Origin: a virus
Length of the DNA stretch: 64,000 bases
Reading direction: 5' to 3' (one strand)
Virus record (IMG/VR): IMGVR_UViG_3300030103_002937
Location: 1,505 to 65,504 of that record
The position numbers and the translations under genes were made by a program. Of this stretch, positions 55,847-64,000 are shown piece after piece. Numbering within the stretch: the stretch's first letter is position 1; each line of letters begins with the position of its first letter. The notes under the pieces were generated by a model that saw only the letters and a program-made list of their open reading frames with translations, made no database searches and was not told the DNA's origin.

Positions 55847-58800
55847 AATTCTCTTTTTTTAAATCTTTTACTTCTTTGACCTTTTTTAAATCCATCAGCA
55901 GGCGTTAATGGTTTTGGCGGTTTGGGTTTTTTAGCACTTTTTTCAATAAGCCCTACATCCCATTTACTATAACCTAACGCAAGTGATATTGCTTGCCAGG
56001 TTTCAACATCTTGCCTTACAGGTGTTGTAAGGTTGTCAAGCTTCCTAACAACTCTATCTGCTGGTAAGTTTGTAGTTGCTGCTATAATTTGGCCAACTGC
56101 TTCGAAAGCGGGGTTGTCTAAACTTATACCTTCAGTTCTCATTTTTTCGCGAGGCTGTCGATATGTAAATGATCTACCAGCTGAAGCTAGCTTGCTTATT
56201 TTAGAATCAATTGGAGGTGATAGACTTAAAGCTTCTAAAGCAACCTTTTCATAATTTGGTCTACCACTTTTGTATTGCCTTATTACTTCAAGAACCATAT
56301 TCTTGCCTGCAGCCACGGACGCACCTGCAAATCCAATACCACGGAGTATAGAATCAACGGTACTATTAGCAATTCTATAATATCTTTTTTCAGTTTCTTC
56401 GTCTTCTTCATCGGTAAACATTAAAGCAAACATTGCGGATTGCAAACTAGAAAATATAATGTTTTGTACGACACTATAATACATTAATTTGCTAAGGTTT
56501 GTTTTCCAATCGCCTCTACGATTAGCTAAATCTAAGACAGCTTTTTTGCTTAAGCGAGCGTATTGCATAGGTGTGTTAGCAAAAGCCAATATAACGCGCC
56601 CTAAACCGCTTGCTTGTTGCATTGAAATACGGTCTGGCCTTGACGATTGCTGCGTTTCTTCAGCAACTTCTTGAAAATCTAAAAACGCTTTATCGGCTGC
56701 CTCTTGTTCTGTCATACCTTCTTTTATATACCGCTTTAATCTGTTGCGATAAAACGAAGCGCCACCCATAGCGATTGCATGCGAGTCCGCAAGCTGTGTT
56801 GGTAAAAATCCTTTTTTAAGTATTGATGCTATCACAGATCTTACAGGGTTTGTGCCTGACTCCGCTGCTTTAGCAATTTCATCTGCATTTACATCTGTTT
56901 TTAATCCTGACCGTCTTTGTTTAAGAAAGTCAGAGTTGAATAAGAATGTGTAATCTTTCCAAAACTGCGGTTGGTTTGCAAATGCAGCCCCAGCAGACAG
57001 CGGATTATTATCGCTAAAGTTTATAAAGTTGACCATTGATAACTGCTGCAACAATGCTGATCTAGAGTTAAAGAACATAATAGCACCAACAGAATCATTA
57101 ACCCAGTTTATTACAGAATTAGTAAGTTTATTCGCTCCAGCTGGTCTTCTTCTGCCAGTTTCCATTCTATAAAGAATATCTTCTAATGCTTCAGTATAAC
57201 TTTCCCCAAATGCAGCCTTTAGCTTATTCATTGTTTTGTCAGTAAAGAAAGCGTCTTTAGCTGCCTGCCACGGTTTTAAGTATTCAGATCTTTCGGTTTT
57301 GTTTACGTATGTTAAAAGATCGGTAGTCATTGAGCCGGCATCCCAACCATTATCAGGTTCAGGATAGCCCATAATAGATATACCTTGTACATTTTGAGCA
57401 AATGCTAATAAATCTTCATTACCTTTAACAAGTTTTACATGAGATGCAATATCTTTCTTTTGCAATCCAGGAATAGTATAGCCTAAGCTATTCCATATGT
57501 ATATTCTTACCGAATCCTCGTTCGTAAATCCTGTTTCGTTTTTCTTTGAAAGACGGCTAGGTGTTCTACGTATTAACTTTTTAAGTTCTCTAAAGTCCGC
57601 TAAGCGTTTTTGTTTTGCTGCGTCAAACTTTCTTATTGCTTTACCAAATGGATCAAATAAGTTTTCTTTTAAAAACTTTAAATCATTATTACCCTGCTTG
57701 CCTTTTCCAATCATATAGTACATAAGACCCGCAAAGTCATCGGCTGAAGGTGGTATAAAAAATCTAAATCGCCCTTTGTTTTTACCAAGCATTGTGGCAA
57801 CCTTGTCGGATATTTGTTCGCGTGTACCAAATCCAGTTGCCCGTGCAATCATTTTATTGAACTCAGGGGCTGCGCTTTTACTAAGCTTTTGAGTTATTTC
57901 TTTTGGCTCTAATGGTGTTAACCTTTCTTTTATACCTGTCTTATCATATCGAGTTGATTCCTCACCAACTTCTTTATAGCCTAAATCGGTTAGCTCATTA
58001 TCTGTTTGCTTTGAAACTAATGCTACCTTGCTGTTCTCTAGCTTTTCAAAAAGTAAGTCTCTGCTTATTAGTTTATCACTAATTAAATATGACATGGCCA
58101 TACGAGCAAGCAAAGAAGATGGGGTCATGTGCTCGTATACTAAATTATCAAAATTACCTTTTTCAATATAAGAAACAGTACCCAGTAATTTTAAAGCTGT
58201 TCGCATATCGCCGGTTTCTAGCTGTAGATATGTTCTCGCCATATCAATATCACCTATGCTTTTAAGATAATCAATTCTAGATTTAAAATACTCTAATGCT
58301 TTTTTAGATTGAATATCAAACTCTGGTTTGAACTCTTCAACACCCATTCTAAATGCTTTATTAGTAGGGTCTTTTATAGCTGTTATTTGACCTTCACCTA
58401 TATATATTCTGCCGTTTTCTATTTTAAATATGCCTTCAAATTCAGGTGTTTTTTCAATTACTTTGCTATACACATTATCCCAAGCCTGTTGGTTTGTTGT
58501 AAAATACATAGAGCCTTGACGTATATTTCTACCCTCAAATGTTATAAAATCTACAAATCTTTGGAATTGTTCACCTTCTGGGGCGTTTTGTATATAATTT
58601 AACGCAAAATCAACTTGTTGATCAACATATTTTTGACCGTTTGGTGTTAAGCCGCCGTTTTTATCTATTAAGTTTAATGTTAACCCACCAGAAACTGTAG
58701 CAATACCGTTTATTACAGAAATTAAATTAAACTGATTATCGTTTATATATTCTATTTGATCTTGACCATATTGTTTATTACCATTTGCAGGAAACTTACT

Positions 58801-61800
58801 TTTTAACCTGTCAACCATTGCTTCAACATAGCTTTCAGGTACTGCTAACTTCGATGCAATTTCAGAATTAGGAAGCCCATCTTTTATATATCCAACAAGT
58901 TCAGCGCTATCTATTGCTCTTACATTTTTTCCTGATAAAGAAAACTTTTGTCGTAAATCTCTATTTACTTTTAAAGCTATTTTAGCAACCTCTTGTTCTG
59001 TATAAGGTTTTGTTTGAATTACACCAGGTGTTGCGTCCGACGCTGTTTGTAATCCTATATTAGCACCCAACTCTGACTTTCTAGCAGCAAGTGTAGAAGG
59101 TGAAACAGTGTAGCCAAGGATGTCTGACATTGACTGATCACCCACCGGCCCAGTAAAAAACGCTTGTATCTGTGCATCAGTAGGATTTAATAACTGATAA
59201 AGCTCAGGCCCATCAGCATCATTTTCTGTATATACTCTGCCAAGAGCGGTATATTTATCTATTTCTGCTTGCGTAGTTAGCCTTTTAACATACTTAGTAA
59301 AAATTTTTTGTGTATCAGGTAATAATCTTTCAATCTGCACCCAATAAGAAATAGGTAAGCCTTCTAATAAGTCCTGTTTATTTTCTAGAACAAAATCCGC
59401 TAACTTCTTTTTATTACCTAATGCCTTTTTAATTATAGGCATAAGTTTTTTCTTGTATGAATCAGTAACAAACTTTCTAAAGTCACGACTGTCTATAGGT
59501 GGTAAATTGCCTTCAAAAGTTTCATAAGCCGCTGTTCTAATTTCTTGCGCAAGCTCAGATGTAATAAATGGTTGACCGCCAACAGTAAGCGTAGACTTTA
59601 GCTGTGATTCAAAAGTTTGCTGCTCTTCTGTTAAGCTTCTGTCTACAATTTCTTCTATTTGCGCAGACTCTGTGTCTACTGCTTCAAACCCTCTGCCTTC
59701 CGTTTCAACATCTGTAGATACAGTTTTAACTTGTTTAGCATATTTCTTTTTAACATCACGAAGCGCAAAATCAACTATAGGTTTTGCCCCAAACAAATAA
59801 CCAAATAAACTTTCGTTTTTAGCTGGATCAAAGTTCTTTAAAAATCTTTCAGTTATAACTTCTCTAATGTTACTTATAACTTCACTTTTTATATTTTCGT
59901 CAAGCGAACCAAGATTTTTGTCAGCATTAACAAGGCCTCTTACATATTTACCTATAGCGTCGCCTTCCGCAACTTCATTATATGCATCAAAATAATCTTC
60001 AGATTTTTTAAAAGAATCTAAGGTTTTATATTTTGTTTTGCCTTCTGGAGTTTGTACAAACTTATCAAATATACCTTTAAGATCTTTTTTATCAGGGGAT
60101 ATACTTCTACTAAACTTAGGTTTTAATCCGCCTTTATCAAGCAAGTCTTCAATTAACTCTAGCTTTTGATCTGCCGACAATGCTTCGTATGTACTAAATT
60201 GCCCGGACTTTACATTATCTTGTGCCGCGACATCTGGAAACATTGCGTTAGCTGCGACTTGTACAAAATCATATTGATCAAATGGTGATAGGTCACTTGC
60301 AAATATAGGCTTTGCACTTTTAAGTATTTTTTGAGCTTCTTTGCTAAATTTAGAAACTTGAGCAGGGTCTGCATCTTTTAATACTTTACTTTTTAAATTA
60401 ACAAGTAAACCTCTTCTTTGTAATATTTTATTTTTAGAATTTATATTTTTATTATAATTTCTAATAAAATTAAATACATCTTCACCTGTATTTAGTTCAA
60501 TGTTGCCAAAGCCCAAACCATTGTAAAATCTTTTAAGTGAATTTTTTGCTTTAGTAATTAAGCTTTCATTTACAGATATTTTCTTTTTATCAATCAAATC
60601 TGAAAAAACATTTATATACTCTTCCAGAGCGCCTTCTTTTATTCTACCGGTTTTTTTGTCAGAATAAACTTTATCAATTCTAGTCTGAACAGACTTATAT
60701 ATTTCAGGATGGCTTTCTTGTAAATATTTTTTGAAATCTTCAACAAGAGGTTTCATTGAGGCATTATCTGTTTTAAAAGCTCTAGACATTAAATAGTGCA
60801 ATATTTCATGTCCTATAACATTCGTTTGCCCTGCAGCAGCGGCAACTTCTGTATTAATATAAATTATATCTTTACCATCTGCACCACCTTCTTTTAAAAA
60901 TACCGCGTCAGCTTCAGGGTCCATACCCTCAATTTCTTGCGCTTGTTTAGTTGTTATTTTTTGAATATCAACGTCGTCTGGCAAAATACCTTTAGCTCTT
61001 TCAAATCTTTCTTCAATTAAAGAGCTAGCGTCTAAAACTTCTTTAATAGCATTTTCAACAGTAGGATCGTAAAAATCTGTATCACCTATTGTGTCATCAT
61101 TTGCTTTAAAAGCATTTAATACTTTTTCTTTTGCGCTTTGTTGTTGTTCTTCGCTGTATCTGCCATCGTTTACAATACTAATATTATTATCAATAGTATT
61201 TAGATTGTCAGCATAATTGCGAAGTTCTTGCTTGCTTAAAGAATCAAATTTTTCGTTTATAGCTTTCTTTTTGTTTGAAACATCCTGCTGTAGATTATCT
61301 ACTAGTACCTGCTGAGCTTCTTTTTTAGGCCCGTCTGGTAAGTTTTCAAGCGTTTGCTTAGCGTTAGCAAGATTTATATTAAGATTTGCTATTTCTTGCT
61401 TAGCTTTATTAGGAGCTATATATTGATATATTGCATCTTTTTCTTGTTTTGTTTTAGCCATTTGAGCAGTACCTGTAGCTCCGGATACACCTCCACCTAA
61501 TAAACCGCCTACAACAAAACTATTTATAAACCCTCTAAAAAAATCAGTTTGATCTTTTTCGTCTCCGTATACTAGCTGATCAGTTTTTTGTTGCAAAAAA
61601 TCAGTTGCTCCTTCTGTAAAACCCTCGCCCATAAACCCAAGCCCGGCTTTTGTTAAAAATTCTTTTACATAATTACCTGTAAATTTTTTAACAGCTTTTT
61701 TACCAACACCTGTTTTATCTAAGCCATTTAAAACTCTAAAAAGTTTAGCTCCAGCCCATTCAGTTCCAAATTCAGCAAAGCCTTTGGAGGTTGCAGCTTT

Positions 61801-62589
61801 ATATATATCGCTAAGCGTTGCGTCAGGTCTTTCTTTTAATGCTGTTTCAAATTCATTTCCAGCAGTTGACATACCTAAAGCGGCACTGCCTATTAGTGGA
61901 AAAGCATATGTTATTGCAAGAGATGGAGCTGACCCAACGGCTTGATCCACTGCAAGTTTAGCAGCATCACTATATCTACCTTTAGAAAAAAGCTGGTCAA
62001 ACTCTAATTGCTGACCGTCATCATCGTAGTACTTTAGCTGAAGTTCACTAAGTTTATCGCTTAGCTCGTACATTGGAGTAAAGTCTATTCCTTCGCCTGC
62101 TTTACTAAATTGCTCTTGAAACTCAATTAATTTTTTAGGATCTTTTTGAGCCAACCCGCCAATAAGACGAGCAGCATTAGGTAAATCTAGCCCAGCGGTA
62201 TATCTTTCAAGACCATCTATAAGACCAGGCACGTTTTCTGTAAAAAACTTTGTAATACCAGCAAGTTTTGAAACTCCTGATTCACCTATAGGTAACAATC
62301 CCCCGGTTAAGCCTGTTAATACTTTACCCGTTGCTTGTCTTTTAACTAAGTCTTGTTGTGCTAATTGTTTACCCGGCGTTAAATCCAATGAAGTATTTTC
62401 CGAATCTAAGTCCGTATTCACGGGTTCGGGTGCTGCAGTTTCCTCCACAACCGCACCCGGCGCTGTGGGAGTTGTCTTTCCCGGCTCAATTTCCTTTAGC
62501 TGAGCATTAGGATATTTTGCAAGAAATTGATCTTTTCTAGACGAGTGGACTTTAAATTCTCTACCGTCTACAATATATATTTCAATCAT
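55843..62589 (-). CDS. Giant polyvalent virion protein with metallopeptidase motif
   Basis: 2248 residues. Begins with MIEIYIVDGREFKVHSSRKDQFL, a small N-terminal motif of phage virion proteins, then a Pro/Thr linker, an Ala/Gly-rich hydrophobic region (GSAPSLAITYAFPLIGSAALGM), a zinc-peptidase site VIGHEILHYLMS (H-E-x-x-H; about residue 600), long helical domains, and near the end TQLADSHAIAMGGASFYRNRL plus KLMYYSVVQNIIFSSLQSAMF. Such large polyvalent proteins are virion proteins injected or used for entry in many marine phages. No recognisable RNA polymerase or transglycosylase motif is visible. Confidence 0.75.
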   Translation of the reverse strand: MIEIYIVDGREFKVHSSRKDQFLAKYPNAQLKEIEPGKTTPTAPGAVVEETAAPEPVNTDLDSENTSLDLTPGKQLAQQDLVKRQATGKVLTGLTGGLLPIGESGVSKLAGITKFFTENVPGLIDGLERYTAGLDLPNAARLIGGLAQKDPKKLIEFQEQFSKAGEGIDFTPMYELSDKLSELQLKYYDDDGQQLEFDQLFSKGRYSDAAKLAVDQAVGSAPSLAITYAFPLIGSAALGMSTAGNEFETALKERPDATLSDIYKAATSKGFAEFGTEWAGAKLFRVLNGLDKTGVGKKAVKKFTGNYVKEFLTKAGLGFMGEGFTEGATDFLQQKTDQLVYGDEKDQTDFFRGFINSFVVGGLLGGGVSGATGTAQMAKTKQEKDAIYQYIAPNKAKQEIANLNINLANAKQTLENLPDGPKKEAQQVLVDNLQQDVSNKKKAINEKFDSLSKQELRNYADNLNTIDNNISIVNDGRYSEEQQQSAKEKVLNAFKANDDTIGDTDFYDPTVENAIKEVLDASSLIEERFERAKGILPDDVDIQKITTKQAQEIEGMDPEADAVFLKEGGADGKDIIYINTEVAAAAGQTNVIGHEILHYLMSRAFKTDNASMKPLVEDFKKYLQESHPEIYKSVQTRIDKVYSDKKTGRIKEGALEEYINVFSDLIDKKKISVNESLITKAKNSLKRFYNGLGFGNIELNTGEDVFNFIRNYNKNINSKNKILQRRGLLVNLKSKVLKDADPAQVSKFSKEAQKILKSAKPIFASDLSPFDQYDFVQVAANAMFPDVAAQDNVKSGQFSTYEALSADQKLELIEDLLDKGGLKPKFSRSISPDKKDLKGIFDKFVQTPEGKTKYKTLDSFKKSEDYFDAYNEVAEGDAIGKYVRGLVNADKNLGSLDENIKSEVISNIREVITERFLKNFDPAKNESLFGYLFGAKPIVDFALRDVKKKYAKQVKTVSTDVETEGRGFEAVDTESAQIEEIVDRSLTEEQQTFESQLKSTLTVGGQPFITSELAQEIRTAAYETFEGNLPPIDSRDFRKFVTDSYKKKLMPIIKKALGNKKKLADFVLENKQDLLEGLPISYWVQIERLLPDTQKIFTKYVKRLTTQAEIDKYTALGRVYTENDADGPELYQLLNPTDAQIQAFFTGPVGDQSMSDILGYTVSPSTLAARKSELGANIGLQTASDATPGVIQTKPYTEQEVAKIALKVNRDLRQKFSLSGKNVRAIDSAELVGYIKDGLPNSEIASKLAVPESYVEAMVDRLKSKFPANGNKQYGQDQIEYINDNQFNLISVINGIATVSGGLTLNLIDKNGGLTPNGQKYVDQQVDFALNYIQNAPEGEQFQRFVDFITFEGRNIRQGSMYFTTNQQAWDNVYSKVIEKTPEFEGIFKIENGRIYIGEGQITAIKDPTNKAFRMGVEEFKPEFDIQSKKALEYFKSRIDYLKSIGDIDMARTYLQLETGDMRTALKLLGTVSYIEKGNFDNLVYEHMTPSSLLARMAMSYLISDKLISRDLLFEKLENSKVALVSKQTDNELTDLGYKEVGEESTRYDKTGIKERLTPLEPKEITQKLSKSAAPEFNKMIARATGFGTREQISDKVATMLGKNKGRFRFFIPPSADDFAGLMYYMIGKGKQGNNDLKFLKENLFDPFGKAIRKFDAAKQKRLADFRELKKLIRRTPSRLSKKNETGFTNEDSVRIYIWNSLGYTIPGLQKKDIASHVKLVKGNEDLLAFAQNVQGISIMGYPEPDNGWDAGSMTTDLLTYVNKTERSEYLKPWQAAKDAFFTDKTMNKLKAAFGESYTEALEDILYRMETGRRRPAGANKLTNSVINWVNDSVGAIMFFNSRSALLQQLSMVNFINFSDNNPLSAGAAFANQPQFWKDYTFLFNSDFLKQRRSGLKTDVNADEIAKAAESGTNPVRSVIASILKKGFLPTQLADSHAIAMGGASFYRNRLKRYIKEGMTEQEAADKAFLDFQEVAEETQQSSRPDRISMQQASGLGRVILAFANTPMQYARLSKKAVLDLANRRGDWKTNLSKLMYYSVVQNIIFSSLQSAMFALMFTDEEDEETEKRYYRIANSTVDSILRGIGFAGASVAAGKNMVLEVIRQYKSGRPNYEKVALEALSLSPPIDSKISKLASAGRSFTYRQPREKMRTEGISLDNPAFEAVGQIIAATTNLPADRVVRKLDNLTTPVRQDVETWQAISLALGYSKWDVGLIEKSAKKPKPPKPLTPADGFKKGQRSKRFKKREL

Positions 62590-62603
62590 TATTAAATATT
62601 TGT

Positions 62604-64000
62604 TTATCTTTTTGGTGGCGTAATAAGATTTCTATATTCTCCTGGTACAGTTGCTGTACCATCATTAAATGAAAATGCTGGTTGTGCTGGAGTGGCAAAT
62701 TCATTTTCCTCCTGCCTTTCTTTTAAAAACTTTTCAACAAGCTTTTTCATTTCTTGTGATTGTCTAGCTCCTGATTGTCCGCCTAAATAACCCGGATTTG
62801 CCTCTAGTATTGAATTATACAAAAACTCAACCATACCCGGATTGTTCAAATCATATACAACCGGCACTGGTATATTTGTATTTGTATCTTTATCGTATTC
62901 GTATTTTATTGTTGTTAGCTTATCAGAAGCTGGGTCATACGATGCGTCTTTGCCTGTTACGGCAGTGTAGGCTGTAGCGGGATCTTCTTGTATATCTGCA
63001 AAAATTTCACCAGCAAATGTATCTGGAGCTTTAACCTCTGACTCTTTAGGCGCTTCAGTCATAACTCTTTTATAACTATCTTTTGTTGCGGCTTCAACTT
63101 TCATTCGAGCCATATCACCAAGATAGGAGCCTACACCGGCGTTAAATATGGCTGCTTGCTCTTTTGTAAATTCACCTGTTTCAGAATCATACGCTAAATC
63201 TTCAGGTTCGTAATCTTTTAATGCTGGAGCGATAGTATTTTTCCATATAGATACTTTTTGAGCATGTGTCATATCTTGCATGGCATTCATCCCGGCATCC
63301 GTATATTGTTGTATTATGCCTTCTGTATTTACAACCTGGTTTTGAGTAGTTATTTTTTTACCATCAACTATTTCAGTTGTTATTTCTAGTTTAGGCTGAT
63401 TATTGTCATCTAATGGCGCATATGAAGGATTTATTGATCCGTCTTCATTAAATATACCTGTATTTGCTATAGTACCATCAACCTTACTATTGTAGTCGGG
63501 TACCTGAAGTACATTGTCTAAATCCAGCTCTGCTGTGTTTAAATCAAAAGTTTCTGACTTACCAGCATCATTTACAAATGTATAACGCATTACAGAATCG
63601 CCTTTATCATTTATAATAACTTCTCTGCTTTCGCCTTCTGTAATTCCGCCGGTTTCAATATTAGCAGCTTTCATTAAATTATTATTACCCGCATAATACA
63701 AATCTACCGTATTTGGAACGCCTGGTCCGTCTGTCTGAATTTGATCAATAAATGTAGCCATTTTAATTGAGTAATCATTAGCGTTTTGTATTTGATCACC
63801 GCTTACAGCTTTAAAATGATTAAATCTTTTTAGCTGCGGCTGTAAACTTTCTATTTCGTTTAAATCAGTAGATGTTTGAGCTCTTGTGTAAACTTGCCAA
63901 CCTTGATTAAATTCTTTTATATATGCTTGCTTAAACTCTTCGTCTAATCCTTTCATTTTTTCAAGATTAGCCTTGAGTTTTTCTGCGCCCTGAGCAGTAA
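62604..64000 (-). CDS. Virion-type protein, start beyond window
   Basis: At least 465 residues: the frame stays open to the right edge (upstream residues read TAQGAEKLKANLEK before the first visible Met), so the true start is outside. Sequence is acidic, with mixed helices and strands (GGITEGESREVIINDKGDSVMRYTF; QPKLEITTEIVDGKKITT). It ends GTATVPGEYRNLITPPKR, 15 nt from the giant protein start. It resembles N-terminal virion proteins of podo- or myo-type marine phages. Confidence 0.6.
   Translation of the reverse strand, partial: TAQGAEKLKANLEKMKGLDEEFKQAYIKEFNQGWQVYTRAQTSTDLNEIESLQPQLKRFNHFKAVSGDQIQNANDYSIKMATFIDQIQTDGPGVPNTVDLYYAGNNNLMKAANIETGGITEGESREVIINDKGDSVMRYTFVNDAGKSETFDLNTAELDLDNVLQVPDYNSKVDGTIANTGIFNEDGSINPSYAPLDDNNQPKLEITTEIVDGKKITTQNQVVNTEGIIQQYTDAGMNAMQDMTHAQKVSIWKNTIAPALKDYEPEDLAYDSETGEFTKEQAAIFNAGVGSYLGDMARMKVEAATKDSYKRVMTEAPKESEVKAPDTFAGEIFADIQEDPATAYTAVTGKDASYDPASDKLTTIKYEYDKDTNTNIPVPVVYDLNNPGMVEFLYNSILEANPGYLGGQSGARQSQEMKKLVEKFLKERQEENEFATPAQPAFSFNDGTATVPGEYRNLITPPKR

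Overview
The window reads as two tailed-phage genomes lying end to end, both apparently infecting Bacteroidetes (Flavobacteriia-like) hosts. The host call rests on three things. Start codons sit in A/T-rich contexts without Shine-Dalgarno sites. Several intergenic gaps carry TAnnTTTG-type -7 elements, two of them with a TTG element 18-19 nt upstream. The secreted proteins have flavobacterial-looking signal peptides. No integrase, repressor or host housekeeping gene is visible, so both phages look lytic or cannot be judged as temperate.

Phage A (about 1-29 kb) is transcribed entirely from the minus strand. Read in transcription order it runs: tail module (C-terminal half of a tail fibre, small proteins, two tail tube paralogues, frameshifted chaperone pair, tape measure, tail hub-like protein); replication and recombination module (HTH protein, annealing protein, SSB-like protein, RecB-like nuclease, DnaA-C-like protein, VRR-NUC, replication protein, primase-helicase); packaging and head module (small and large terminase, portal with a long C-terminal fusion, a three-gene envelope cassette, MuF protein, prohead protease, HK97-type capsid); then connectors, tail completion, amidase, holin and the N-terminus of a tail fibre cut by the window's left edge. 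A 68-bp sequence at the extreme left edge recurs exactly inside the fibre gene at 29292-29359. Closing phage A at that repeat would give a circle of about 29.3 kb and one continuous fibre gene.

Phage B (about 29-64 kb, continuing past the right edge) has three blocks. A minus-strand fibre and structural block covers 26.9-33.5 kb, and the A/B join lies somewhere in the fibre gene. A plus-strand block (33.9-51.7 kb) starts with an array of very small genes preceded by eight copies of a 29-nt promoter-like motif. It then encodes a phage sigma factor, annealing protein, nuclease, SSB-like protein, primase-helicase, a thymidylate-synthase-family enzyme with a dCMP-type active-site Asp, MazG-like proteins and a class I ribonucleotide reductase. 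A minus-strand block (51.7-64 kb) carries a second copy of the three-gene envelope cassette, an outer-membrane barrel protein, an M15 peptidase, a PAP2 phosphatase, a 2248-residue polyvalent virion protein and another virion-type protein cut by the right edge.

The two halves carry parallel, homologous sets (primase-helicase plus its follower gene, annealing protein, SSB-like protein, RecB-like nuclease, basic small protein, envelope cassette) but differ in strand layout and base composition. This supports two phages rather than one genome with duplications. The leads I rate highest are the B promoter motif with its likely phage sigma factor, a structured RNA at 36.7-36.9 kb, the conserved envelope cassette, the phage-encoded outer-membrane protein, and a possible cytosine-modification gene cluster.
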